Assembly (NCBI RefSeq): GCF_008087665.1
Contig: NZ_CP042912.1
Location: 1,116,001-1,180,000 of the forward strand
Direction of reading: 5' to 3'
DNA: 64,000 nt
Source of the DNA: Mariniblastus fucicola
GTDB taxonomy: Bacteria; Planctomycetota; Planctomycetia; Pirellulales; Pirellulaceae
The notes beneath the pieces were generated by a model. That model ran no database searches. It was not told the DNA's origin and saw only the letters and a list, made by a program, of their open reading frames with translations. Positions within the stretch are counted from its first letter, which is position 1. Each line of letters opens with the position of its first letter. Positions 35,460 through 42,712 of this stretch are shown here, in pieces. A program made the position numbers and the translations under genes.

Positions 35460-36338
35460 GAAGGTGTTTTGAAATTGCTCTGAGTTGAAAAAATCGCTAC
35501 AGCCCCGTTTGCATTTAAACCGTAAACGGAAGGAGCCGTAGCGATGAGTATTGAGTATCCCAGCAGTCTCAGTGATGATCAATGGCGATTGCTTCGTCGT
35601 CTGATTCCGCCAGCAAAACTTCGCGGCCGCAAACGAATCGATCGGCGTCAAATTGTCGATGCGATATTGTATTGGTGTCGAACGGGCTGCCAGTGGCGGT
35701 TGCTTCCGGACTGCTTTCCGAATTGGAACACGGTTTATGGAGTTTATCGAGCTTGGCGTATTGATGGGACATGGCAACGCATTCACGATCGTCTTCGCGA
35801 AAAGGTACGCCGCAAAGAAGGCAGGAAGCCAACGCCAACAGCAGCCATCATTGATTCGCAAAGCATTCGCAGTGCTGAAGGAGGAGAATTACGCGGGTAT
35901 GACGCGGCGAAACGAATTACCGGACGAAAGCGTCACATCCTGGTGGATACGTTGGGGCTTGTGATGGTCGTTGTTGTCCACTCGGCCGATCTACAAGACT
36001 ACGAAGGTGCACATCTTGTTCTTGAAAACATCAGACAGAAGTTTCGTCGGCTTCGAGTCATCTTCGCGGACTCGATTTACGGGCGGGCTGATTTGCCGGA
36101 GTTCCTGAAGCAATGGTATCGTGTCATCTTGCAAACCGTTAAGCGTCCGGTCGAAGCCGAAGGGTTCGTTGTCTTACCCAAGCGATGGATCGTTGAACGG
36201 ACTTTCGCATGGCTTGGAAAATTCAGAAGGCTCTCAAAGGACTATGAAAGACTGACTCAAAACAGCGAAACTGTCATACGAATCGCAATGATTCAATTCA
36301 TGCTAAACAGGCTGGAAAAATAATTTTAAAACACCCTC
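35460..36338 (+). mobile_element. IS5-family insertion sequence, copy 2
   Basis: An 879-bp element, apparently the same sequence as copy 1 in inverted orientation, flanked by TTA direct repeats (35457-35459 and 36339-36341). Each copy having its own duplication argues for two separate insertions rather than a composite transposon. Confidence 0.92.
35544..36323 (+). CDS. IS5-family DDE transposase, copy 2
   Basis: A 259-residue protein identical to copy 1 (catalytic Asp in IIDSQSI, Asp in FADSIYG, Glu in VERTFAW). Read outward toward the coupling-protein operon; the IS end could supply or block transcription there. Confidence 0.95.
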   Translation: MSIEYPSSLSDDQWRLLRRLIPPAKLRGRKRIDRRQIVDAILYWCRTGCQWRLLPDCFPNWNTVYGVYRAWRIDGTWQRIHDRLREKVRRKEGRKPTPTAAIIDSQSIRSAEGGELRGYDAAKRITGRKRHILVDTLGLVMVVVVHSADLQDYEGAHLVLENIRQKFRRLRVIFADSIYGRADLPEFLKQWYRVILQTVKRPVEAEGFVVLPKRWIVERTFAWLGKFRRLSKDYERLTQNSETVIRIAMIQFMLNRLEK

Positions 36339-36494
36339 TTAGTTTCCCCGTTGGATGGCTGGTCTGCCTCATTGTTGATAAGAGAGACTGGAGCTGGAGA
36401 AACCTGTAACAAGTCGACAACCACGTTGAGGTTGCCCGGATGTTGGCAGCATTTAACGGAAAGTTTAACCGCTCGAATTCAAAAATTTGACTGC

Positions 36495-36692
36495 ATGAAA
36501 GATCTATTTACATTCACTGGACAAATGACAACTGGTTTGGTGCTTCTCTCACCTTGGCTGCTGGATCCTAAATATCAAGAAGGAGAAACACCGCTCATTT
36601 TGGGAGCCGTTGCTTGGGCGGTCGGAGCTTTTAGTTGTTGGCTAATTGACCGGCGTTCGGCTGTGTTACGGTTGATTGAGGAGGCGTTTTAA
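36495..36692 (+). CDS. Small two-helix membrane protein
   Basis: 65 residues from ATG 36495: MKDLFTFTGQ, helix around TTGLVLLSPWLL, short polar turn KYQEGETP, helix around LILGAVAWAVGAFSCWLI. The frame is open upstream to 36351 but that part overlaps the disrupted gene. Its TAA overlaps the next ATG by one base. Probably part of the conjugation-type operon; family unknown. Confidence 0.6.
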   Translation: MKDLFTFTGQMTTGLVLLSPWLLDPKYQEGETPLILGAVAWAVGAFSCWLIDRRSAVLRLIEEAF

Positions 36693-37306
36693 TGGCAGAC
36701 GAAGCCGAAAAAATGTCATTTGCAGAGTGGGTTGGAAGGCTGGTGCTGTTCCCTCTATCGTGGGCAGACCGAGCAGCTACAGCAAAAAGGCGGAGAACAC
36801 GAGAAGCTGCAGAAGCCGAAGAAGCGGAGCGGCGTGAACAGGCTGCTGCGTTGCAAAGGCAGCAGGATGCAGCGCAAGCGGCGGCTCAAGCTGACGAGAG
36901 ACGGCGTGCGGAAAAAGAGCAAGAAGCCGCTTTGGAGGATGCTAAGATTCGCGCAGAAAGAACCCGTTTCAAATGCCAACTCTTATACGACCAACACGAA
37001 TACAAGATTCGCGACAAATTCCCGCAAGAGAAATTGAAACATTACTTTGAAGAGTATCTTGATGATGAGCTTTCAATCGAAGTGATTGAGCGTCGTGGTC
37101 AAGAGCTAGAAGCAATGATTCATGGGTTTCTCGATGATGGCAAACCGAAAAAGCCGCGGTCACGCGTAGAATTGAAAGCGTTTTTCGACAAGCAACGCGC
37201 TGACGCTAAAGAGGCTGGCTTGTCGACGGAAGTTCTCGAGGCGACGCTTGTTGATATCAACGTTCGCGAGGATCAAGCAATGATGGATTTTTTGGGTGAC
37301 GAATGA
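36692..37306 (+). CDS. Ala/Glu-rich coiled-coil protein upstream of the coupling ATPase
   Basis: 204 residues. An amphipathic N-terminus (FAEWVGRLVLFPLSWADRA) is followed by a long charged coiled coil (about 30-90, repeats of EAEEAERREQ type) and a helical C-terminal domain. ATGA overlap with the coupling-protein gene indicates translational coupling. It could tether the ATPase to the membrane; speculative. Confidence 0.65.
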   Translation: MADEAEKMSFAEWVGRLVLFPLSWADRAATAKRRRTREAAEAEEAERREQAAALQRQQDAAQAAAQADERRRAEKEQEAALEDAKIRAERTRFKCQLLYDQHEYKIRDKFPQEKLKHYFEEYLDDELSIEVIERRGQELEAMIHGFLDDGKPKKPRSRVELKAFFDKQRADAKEAGLSTEVLEATLVDINVREDQAMMDFLGDE

Positions 37307-39045
37307 GAATCCGACTAGGCAAAAACTCAGATTCGTCCGAGCGAATCTCTATCGATGATGATTTGCTGCGAACTCACATGCACTTGGTTGGTGCAACTGG
37401 GGCAGGCAAGACGACAGCAATCCACGCAATTTTGCGTCAATTGATGTCGGGAGTTGGTGATGACAAATCTTGCATTTTCGTAATTGATCCCATGGGGAAT
37501 TTGTCGAGGGATTTGCTCAAGATAATGGCTTATGAGCGATATGTAACGAACAGCGCCCGAGAACGCTTGCTTTATATTGAGCCCGCCCGCGAGGATGTTG
37601 TCACGCCGTTCAACCCTCTGCACTACACCACCGAAGCCAACCGGTACTACCAAACGATGCGTGCGGTTGACTTAGTGCTTCGAGCTTGGGAAGCCCAAGA
37701 TGTCGCACAGCAACCTCGGCTGCTTCAATGGACGTACAAAGCATTCTGCGCGGCTGCTCAAGTTGGCTTTCCCATATCTATTTGCAGATTTCTACTCCAC
37801 CCGGGATCGGACTACCACAAAGCGATCATCAATCGAATTCCAGGCGAAATTGGAAATCAATGGCAGCAAATACTGCATGCGAAGGGTGGCGAGGCTGTCC
37901 GGATTCTTGAGTCTACGAGAAACCGACTTGATCCTTTTTTTGAGAGTCCCAATTTAAGGATGATGTTTGGCGTCCAGCAAAATCGCTTTGACTGCGAACG
38001 CATGATTCGCGAGCGGAAAATTGTCATTGTCAATCTCGCCAAGCAAGGTAACGTGCCGGGATTTATCAGTGACACGGTTGGTGCTCTGATGCTGAACGAG
38101 ATTTTTGAAACCGCAAGCCGCCTTGCAGTAACTGAGGGGCGTTCAGTTGTTGAGCCGACTTATATTTTTCTCGACGAATTCCAGCGGTATGTCAGCGGAG
38201 ATATCGAAGATGCCTTGCCAACAGTTCGTCAAATGGGCTTGCGACTTATCTTGGCCCATCAGTCGTTTGCACAGCTCGAGAGAGAAGACGTTGATCTTGA
38301 GCAAATGATCTGGCAAGCCAGAACACGTTTGGCTTTCGCTAGTTACCAAAAGGACGCCGACATCATCGCAGATGAAATTGCCAAGATGACATTCAACGAC
38401 ATGGAAATCAAAGACAAACGAACTTCTAAACGCCAGCTCATCGACGGGTACAAAAAAGAGATCTTGCGAAGTTGGTCCGAGTCAACCAGCGATAGCGCGA
38501 GCGAAAGCAAGAGTTCCGGACAAGCGAACAATAGCAGTCAAAATTCGGTGTATCCCTTCGGAGAATCTTCTCCCGCGTCTACCAGTCGCGGAAGTGGCAG
38601 TAGTGAGAATCGTGGCAGTGGGGAATCAATGGGGCGAACGGCTGGGCGCACTTCTGGAGAAAGTGAACACCTGACTCCGAACCATGTTACGTTCGATGAA
38701 GTTTCAAATGTTACTTATCGATCGTTTGAAGAACATTCGCTCCGATGGGGCAAACGCTTGCGTTCTTTGAAAGCTGGAGAAGCCATGCTTCAAACGCCCG
38801 GCAGCGCCGATATTAAACCTGTGAAAATCGATCACCTTCGCGTTCCCGACACTCCCGAAGTGCGGGAGAAGGTCGAGCGGCTACTTGAAAAAAACTTTGC
38901 TAGCGACTTCTTCATGAAGATGGAAGATGCTCGCCGTGAGCATGAGCTCTGTTTGCAGCAGATCGTTGACGGCGCTTTGCCTAAACTAAGTGCTGGAAAG
39001 CCTCAAGCCAAGGAATCAGATCCTCATAGGCCGTTTACGTTGTAG
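37303..39045 (+). CDS. Type IV coupling protein-like ATPase (TraD/VirD4 family)
   Basis: 580 residues. Walker A GATGAGKT at 30-37, CIFVIDPMGNLSRD, TPFNPL, IVIVNLAKQG, Walker B YIFLDEFQ near 287, and LRLILAHQSFAQL are the VirD4/TraG pattern used to feed DNA to a type IV secretion channel. There are no N-terminal membrane helices; the small membrane proteins upstream may supply the anchor. A Ser/Gly-rich linker (about 385-445) interrupts the C-terminal part. No VirB4 or relaxase was recognised in this window. Confidence 0.82.
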   Translation: MRIRLGKNSDSSERISIDDDLLRTHMHLVGATGAGKTTAIHAILRQLMSGVGDDKSCIFVIDPMGNLSRDLLKIMAYERYVTNSARERLLYIEPAREDVVTPFNPLHYTTEANRYYQTMRAVDLVLRAWEAQDVAQQPRLLQWTYKAFCAAAQVGFPISICRFLLHPGSDYHKAIINRIPGEIGNQWQQILHAKGGEAVRILESTRNRLDPFFESPNLRMMFGVQQNRFDCERMIRERKIVIVNLAKQGNVPGFISDTVGALMLNEIFETASRLAVTEGRSVVEPTYIFLDEFQRYVSGDIEDALPTVRQMGLRLILAHQSFAQLEREDVDLEQMIWQARTRLAFASYQKDADIIADEIAKMTFNDMEIKDKRTSKRQLIDGYKKEILRSWSESTSDSASESKSSGQANNSSQNSVYPFGESSPASTSRGSGSSENRGSGESMGRTAGRTSGESEHLTPNHVTFDEVSNVTYRSFEEHSLRWGKRLRSLKAGEAMLQTPGSADIKPVKIDHLRVPDTPEVREKVERLLEKNFASDFFMKMEDARREHELCLQQIVDGALPKLSAGKPQAKESDPHRPFTL

Positions 39046-39419
39046 CCTGGATCGGGCATGGCAATTTCTTCGTGCCGTGCTCGCGCATTCGCTAACGCGG
39101 TTGCTTCTAGCAGTGTCATCCCGCCGTGCTGAGAGTTTTCTTGAAGAATTGTCATCAGTTCATCACGGTGTTCGCAACGGATACCAAAAGTGAACAAGTA
39201 GTCCATGTTCAACTGGTGTTCGGCCATCATATTGTCGATGCGGTCGCGGCATTCGGCATTGATTCGCTCTCGCTCTTGCACTTCTTTTTCAATTTGCTGC
39301 ATGGCCGCGAGCATTTCGTTCGCATCTTGTTGTCTGGCAAGCTTGCCAACTTTGCTGTGAGCAGCATATTGACTGAGGAAGTCGTTTGAGATGCCGGTGA
39401 ATCGTTCTTTGCCTAACAC
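39024..39419 (-). CDS. Hypothetical helical protein
   Basis: 131 residues, GTG start at 39419, nearly all helical with a coiled-coil centre (MLAAMQQIEKEVQERERINAE). It ends inside the 3' end of the convergent coupling-protein gene (22-nt overlap). Family unknown. Confidence 0.5.
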   Translation of the reverse strand: MLGKERFTGISNDFLSQYAAHSKVGKLARQQDANEMLAAMQQIEKEVQERERINAECRDRIDNMMAEHQLNMDYLFTFGIRCEHRDELMTILQENSQHGGMTLLEATALANARARHEEIAMPDPGYNVNGL

Positions 39420-39576
39420 GCTTTTATACTAGCGCACTACTGAAACTTGCGCAAGAAAACTTCTGTTGCATAATCCTGTTTTGATGGTGCCAGTAAACTG
39501 TCCGTTGGGTGACCGAGAGACCGACCAATGCGTGTCCAACCCCGGTCAATGGGCGCTATGACGGAAGTCCCACTCT

Positions 39577-39832
39577 GGCAGGCATTTAGGGTGCAAGGGG
39601 CGTGCTCCGCAACCCCTTGCCCAAAGGGATTCCAGCCAACCCCGCTCTCAAGTTCGCGGATGTCTGACGCTACGCTAATCCCTTTGGGCAAGGGCTGGCT
39701 CCCGCTGGCTTTCGTCGGTTCGTTTCCACTCCCGTCCTCGGCCAATCGTACGCACAGCCCCTGCACCCATTTCGCTTTCGGGCCTCGAGCCCTCACTCGA
39801 AAAACCTTCGCTACGCTCGGCAAATGCCTGCC
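39577..39832. repeat. Second triply nested inverted repeat
   Basis: The outer repeat is GGCAGGCATTT (39577-39587) with AAATGCCTGCC (39822-39832). The middle is GGGTGCAAGGGGC (39589-39601) with GCCCCTGCACCC (39757-39768), one bulged A. The inner is CCTTGCCCAAAGGGATT (39615-39631) with its exact complement (39677-39693). It lies in a 500-bp stretch with no supported gene. Same architecture as 26568-26694 but a different sequence. Confidence 0.85.
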
Positions 39833-39919
39833 CTCCAAAATTTACTTGACATTCCGATCGCTAGTTTTTCTAATCGTAAATGAGCGAAAGCTCTATTTGT
39901 TTTCTTCCCCCATATCCCC

Positions 39920-40081
39920 ATGAGAAGATTGTTTTCTCGGTACTCGAAACTGGTCACATGGTCGACTAGAACGAGGACAAAAGGAAAGCCCAGTTCCCTG
40001 CCAGGAATTGGACTTGAATTGAGCCTACTGGGCTCTTTTTTGGCGATTGGAGCTGGACAGCTATTGCTGTTTCTCCGATGA
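39920..40081 (+). CDS. Possible 53-residue single-pass membrane peptide
   Basis: ATG 39920 opens a 53-codon frame beginning MRRLFSRYSKLVTW and ending in a hydrophobic segment LELSLLGSFLAIGAGQLLLF. It is preceded by the same pyrimidine-rich leader (TTTTCTTCCCCC) found before other island genes. Against it, a terminator-like stem with U-run (39987-40041) lies inside the frame, so this could instead be a non-coding leader. Confidence 0.35.
   Translation: MRRLFSRYSKLVTWSTRTRTKGKPSSLPGIGLELSLLGSFLAIGAGQLLLFLR
39987..40041 (+). terminator. Terminator/attenuator-like hairpin
   Basis: Either AGCCCAG (39987) with CTGGGCT (40028-40034), or the local stem GAGCC/GGCTC (40021-40035), is followed by TTTTTT. 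The two pairings are mutually exclusive, as in attenuators. It lies upstream of the replication-relaxation gene; another perfect hairpin, GAGCGACG/CGTCGCTC, follows at 40218-40236. Confidence 0.55.
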
Positions 40082-40297
40082 TGGAAGAATGCCACAAGGT
40101 TGATTGCTTTGTCAATCAATTTTGAGGAAACTGGGCGAACTCGTCTGCGGAACCAGTAATGGTGTACCTGACGTTTTCACTAGTTGAACAACAGTCCTGC
40201 TTGGACTGACTCCAGAGGAGCGACGTTCCGTCGCTCTCTCTCTTTAAGACAGATGCGGATGATCTGTCTGGAAAATGTTCGCCCAGAAAGCCCAACG

Positions 40298-41212
40298 ATG
40301 ATTCTTCAAGAACGAGATATAAAAGCACTTTCGCTGCTCTCTCAATATTTCATGCTTACGTCTCGTCAGCTTCGCGAGATGTGCTTCACGACTGATTCAA
40401 CCGGACGCGTTACGCGCCGACGCCTGACTGGATTACGGCAAGCCGGTTATGTACGCAAACGCAATCTTCAAGTTGTGAATCCAAAGGACGGCTCGAACAG
40501 TCCAGTCTTTCATCTCACCCGTACCGGGCTTGAACTGCTGGCCGGACATTTCGATGACGATTCGATCCTCCGAAAGCCAGTAGAACCTTCGCAGCCACAG
40601 CACTTACAGCATTACACTGCCGTTTCCGAGACGCAGCGGTTGATGCACGCCGCCGTTGAAGCGACTTCGGAAAAGATTCGCATCGACAAATGGGTCAATG
40701 AAGATGAGGCGTTGAATCTTGATGAGGCCGACAAGCCGCGAAGATTCCTGCGCACCAAATTCGGCAACGTTGTTTGTATTCCTGATGCAGCATACGTTCT
40801 TGAATTCAAGGAACAAAAAGCCATCTTCTATCTTGAGCAAGACCGGGACACATTTTTTCATGACCGTGTCGCGGCTCGCAAGAGCCCCGGCTACCAACAA
40901 CTCTGGGAGCAACAGGGACACCGACAGCACTTTCCCGAGACGAATGTGGGCCATTTCTATATTTTGTTCGTTGCTCCATCTGCAAAGCGTCGCGATCAGC
41001 TTTGCCGCGCATTCGCCAAAAAGAATGACGGTCACGAAGTTCAAAAAGCATTTCGGTTCGTCTCTTTCGATGAAGCCACGCCAGACAACGTTCTGTTTGA
41101 ATCAATTTTCGCCTGTTGCCATCACACTGAAATGGTGCCGATGGTTAAACGTGGCGCTACACCGACCACCGAAGTGAAAACGACTTCCCTACTTCCGTCA
41201 GGGCAGAAGTAG
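40298..41212 (+). CDS. Replication-relaxation family protein
   Basis: 304 residues from ATG 40298. N-terminal winged helix (ERDIKALSLLSQYFMLTSRQLREM, RRRLTGLRQAGYVRKR, FHLTRTGLELLAGHF) and a middle region with a nuclease-like strand pattern (CIPDAAYVLEFKEQKAIFYLEQDRDT). This matches the plasmid replication-relaxation/MobC-type family (PF13814 by memory), found near coupling proteins on mobilisable plasmids. The D...E-x-D pattern could be catalytic. An upstream start at 40184 is possible. Confidence 0.7.
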   Translation: MILQERDIKALSLLSQYFMLTSRQLREMCFTTDSTGRVTRRRLTGLRQAGYVRKRNLQVVNPKDGSNSPVFHLTRTGLELLAGHFDDDSILRKPVEPSQPQHLQHYTAVSETQRLMHAAVEATSEKIRIDKWVNEDEALNLDEADKPRRFLRTKFGNVVCIPDAAYVLEFKEQKAIFYLEQDRDTFFHDRVAARKSPGYQQLWEQQGHRQHFPETNVGHFYILFVAPSAKRRDQLCRAFAKKNDGHEVQKAFRFVSFDEATPDNVLFESIFACCHHTEMVPMVKRGATPTTEVKTTSLLPSGQK

Positions 41213-41251
41213 CGCGTTTTCCAGTGGAACTATTTTTTACCCCAATTTTTT

Positions 41252-41503
41252 ATGGCCAAAAAGGAAACTAACCAACCTGTAGAACGCTTTCAACTACGCG
41301 GCATCACAGCCAGTATTTTTGAAAACAAGTCCGATAGCGGCGCTGTTTTTCATAAGGTGAGCATCGCTCGCACTTACAAAGATGGCGATCAATTCAAATC
41401 GACCAGTGTTTTTAGTCGTGATGACTTACCCGTTGTCGAGGTTTTGACCAAGAAATCGTGGATTGCAATTTTGCAACGCGAAACGAAAAAAGACTCCGAG
41501 TAA
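41252..41503 (+). CDS. Small mobile-element protein, paralogue family A member 2
   Basis: 83 residues beginning MAKKETNQPVERFQLRG. The core GITASIFENKSDSG, FHKVSIARTYKDGDQFKSTS and FSRDDLPVVEVLTKKSWIAI parallels the proteins at 30849-31112 and 42713-43048. A compact mixed alpha/beta protein of unknown function. The start is preceded by TTTTTTACCCCAATTTTTT with no Shine-Dalgarno. Confidence 0.7.
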   Translation: MAKKETNQPVERFQLRGITASIFENKSDSGAVFHKVSIARTYKDGDQFKSTSVFSRDDLPVVEVLTKKSWIAILQRETKKDSE

Positions 41504-41517
41504 TCGGAAGAAACCAT

Positions 41518-41780
41518 GGGGCCACCCTGATGGCTCCGTCGCTTCTTTGAAGCGGCACGTTGTGTGTTGACACGAGACGCCTCTGGCAGTCCTTGTCACG
41601 TCAAACGTGAATTCGTTGAACTTTGTTCAACATCTCCAACAAGGGCGCTCCGCCCTTGTATCTCTAAACAAAATCCGCCCGACTTGGTTGGAGCGGTTCT
41701 CAATACACCCAACACGTTTGTTGGCTCAGTTGCGGCTGAGTTCGATAGGCGTTGCGGGCCGTTCGCTTCGGCGATTTTTT
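41518..41780 (+). repeat. Train of eight or more consecutive short hairpins
   Basis: The gap between two genes is packed with inverted repeats. They are GGGGCCA/TGGCTCC (41518-41537), CGCTTC/GAAGCG (41540-41554), GTGT/ACAC (41562-41573), TCACGT/ACGTGA (41596-41610), GTTGAAC/GTTCAAC (41615-41631), ACAAGGGCG/CGCCCTTGT (41639-41659), CCAACA/TGTTGG (41709-41724) and CTCAG/CTGAG (41725-41740). A last stem, GCCG/CGGC, is followed by a T-run (41758-41780). Loops are mostly 3-6 bases. No coding frame. Confidence 0.8.
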
Positions 41781-41801
41781 AATTTCTTTCACCCCTAACC
41801 T

Positions 41802-42257
41802 ATGGCAACACGTTCATTTATTGCTCGTTCACTTAAATCTTCATTCGAAGGAGTCTACTGTCACTACGACGGCTACCCTGAATACAACGGAGCAATTCTC
41901 CGGCACTATTACTCGGAAGCGTCTAAAGTCAAAAAGCTAATTTCTCTTGGCGACATCTCTACCCTTGGTAGATGTGTCGGCAGAAAGCACGACTTCAACA
42001 AACGAACCGAAGAACAAACAACCTACTACGGTCGTGATCGTGGTGAACTTCACTGTGGGAAACCGACTCCTTTCATTGAGTTGAATGACCTTGTCGTTCA
42101 CGCAAGCGAAGCGGGTTGCGAGTTCATTTATCTGTTCGATTCGGGCAGGTGGTACTTTCTCGAGAGAACCATGCAGTTTTTTGGTTCGAATGACGGTACA
42201 CCGTTCGGCGGATTTGAGCCACTGACACACGAAATGACCAAAGCCAAACCTTTTTGA
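41802..42257 (+). CDS. Hypothetical phage/plasmid protein
   Basis: 151 residues beginning MATRSFIARSLKSSFEGVYCHYDGYPE, then KVKKLISLGDISTLG and a C-terminal region GCEFIYLFDSGRWYFLER. Proteins with this opening (MATRSxI followed by YCHxDGYP) are widespread in phages and plasmids without a known function (family memory). The leader has TTTCTTTCACCCC before the ATG, no Shine-Dalgarno. Confidence 0.75.
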   Translation: MATRSFIARSLKSSFEGVYCHYDGYPEYNGAILRHYYSEASKVKKLISLGDISTLGRCVGRKHDFNKRTEEQTTYYGRDRGELHCGKPTPFIELNDLVVHASEAGCEFIYLFDSGRWYFLERTMQFFGSNDGTPFGGFEPLTHEMTKAKPF

Positions 42258-42262
42258 TCTTG

Positions 42263-42425
42263 ATGACAGCCGCAACTGTCATTGATGATCGCCATGAGCG
42301 AACGCGTTTGAGTCTTTTGACCTTACGCCTTCATCATACAACCCGCAGTCTTTTCGACTGCCACTCCTGAACGCCTTTTCTCCGGGCGTTCATTTCTTTC
42401 CCGCCATCGCCATGTTGGCGATGGC
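42263..42425 (+). repeat. Second train of hairpins
   Basis: Four perfect stems are ATGACAG/CTGTCAT (42263-42282), GCAGTC/GACTGC (42345-42361), GAACGCC/GGCGTTC (42369-42391) and GCCATCGCC/GGCGATGGC (42403-42425). The last stem encloses an ATG (42412) that opens a 12-codon leader frame whose TGA overlaps the ATG of the next gene. Confidence 0.75.
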
Positions 42426-42446
42426 TTCTATCTCAAGGAGAAAAAT

Positions 42447-42647
42447 ATGAAAGTTGTTTTGTCAAAGCGTCATGAACAAGCAAATTGTTGCTGGTGCGAA
42501 AAAGAGCGTGAATGCGTGACGGTCACATTTTCAGACGGATTCATCAAACAGGGATCACTTTGTTGGAAGTGCCTGCAAACGGCTTACAAGGTTCGCTCGC
42601 TTCACAGTGGGCAAGCCAGTTCTGAGCCCGAAAGCAGTCAGGCCTAG
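42447..42647 (+). CDS. Small zinc-ribbon-like protein
   Basis: 66 residues beginning MKVVLSKRHEQANCCWCEKE. Cys pairs CCWC and CWKC, about 25 residues apart, suggest a zinc ribbon. A strong AAGGAG ribosome site lies 7 bases before the ATG. Family unknown. Confidence 0.65.
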   Translation: MKVVLSKRHEQANCCWCEKERECVTVTFSDGFIKQGSLCWKCLQTAYKVRSLHSGQASSEPESSQA

Positions 42648-42712
42648 GCGATTGCTCGTCGGTGTTTTGCATCGACAAGTTATCTCAATTCAAAACCAAC
42701 AAGGATCTAAAA

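Larger units (their letters stand above)
35291..36409 (+). pseudogene. Small two-helix membrane protein gene interrupted by an IS5-family element
   Basis: The 5' part (35291-35459) encodes MIAQNWIRNQVMRW, a membrane helix, and the start of a second helix. The 3' part (36342-36409) continues with SFPVGWLVCLIVDKRDW to TAA at 36407. Removing the IS and one TTA copy restores a 78-residue, two-helix frame. It probably began the operon that leads to the coupling ATPase. Presently the frame ends inside the IS. Confidence 0.75.

Noticed and set aside
27273-36338. Composite transposon formed by the two inverted IS copies
   Set aside because: Each IS has its own 3-bp target duplication (TAA and TTA) and each splits a different gene, so two independent insertions explain the data.
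39437-39838. Minus-strand frame (133 codons) across the nested inverted repeat
   Set aside because: Its residues simply follow the inverted-repeat DNA and show no protein-like pattern or ribosome site.
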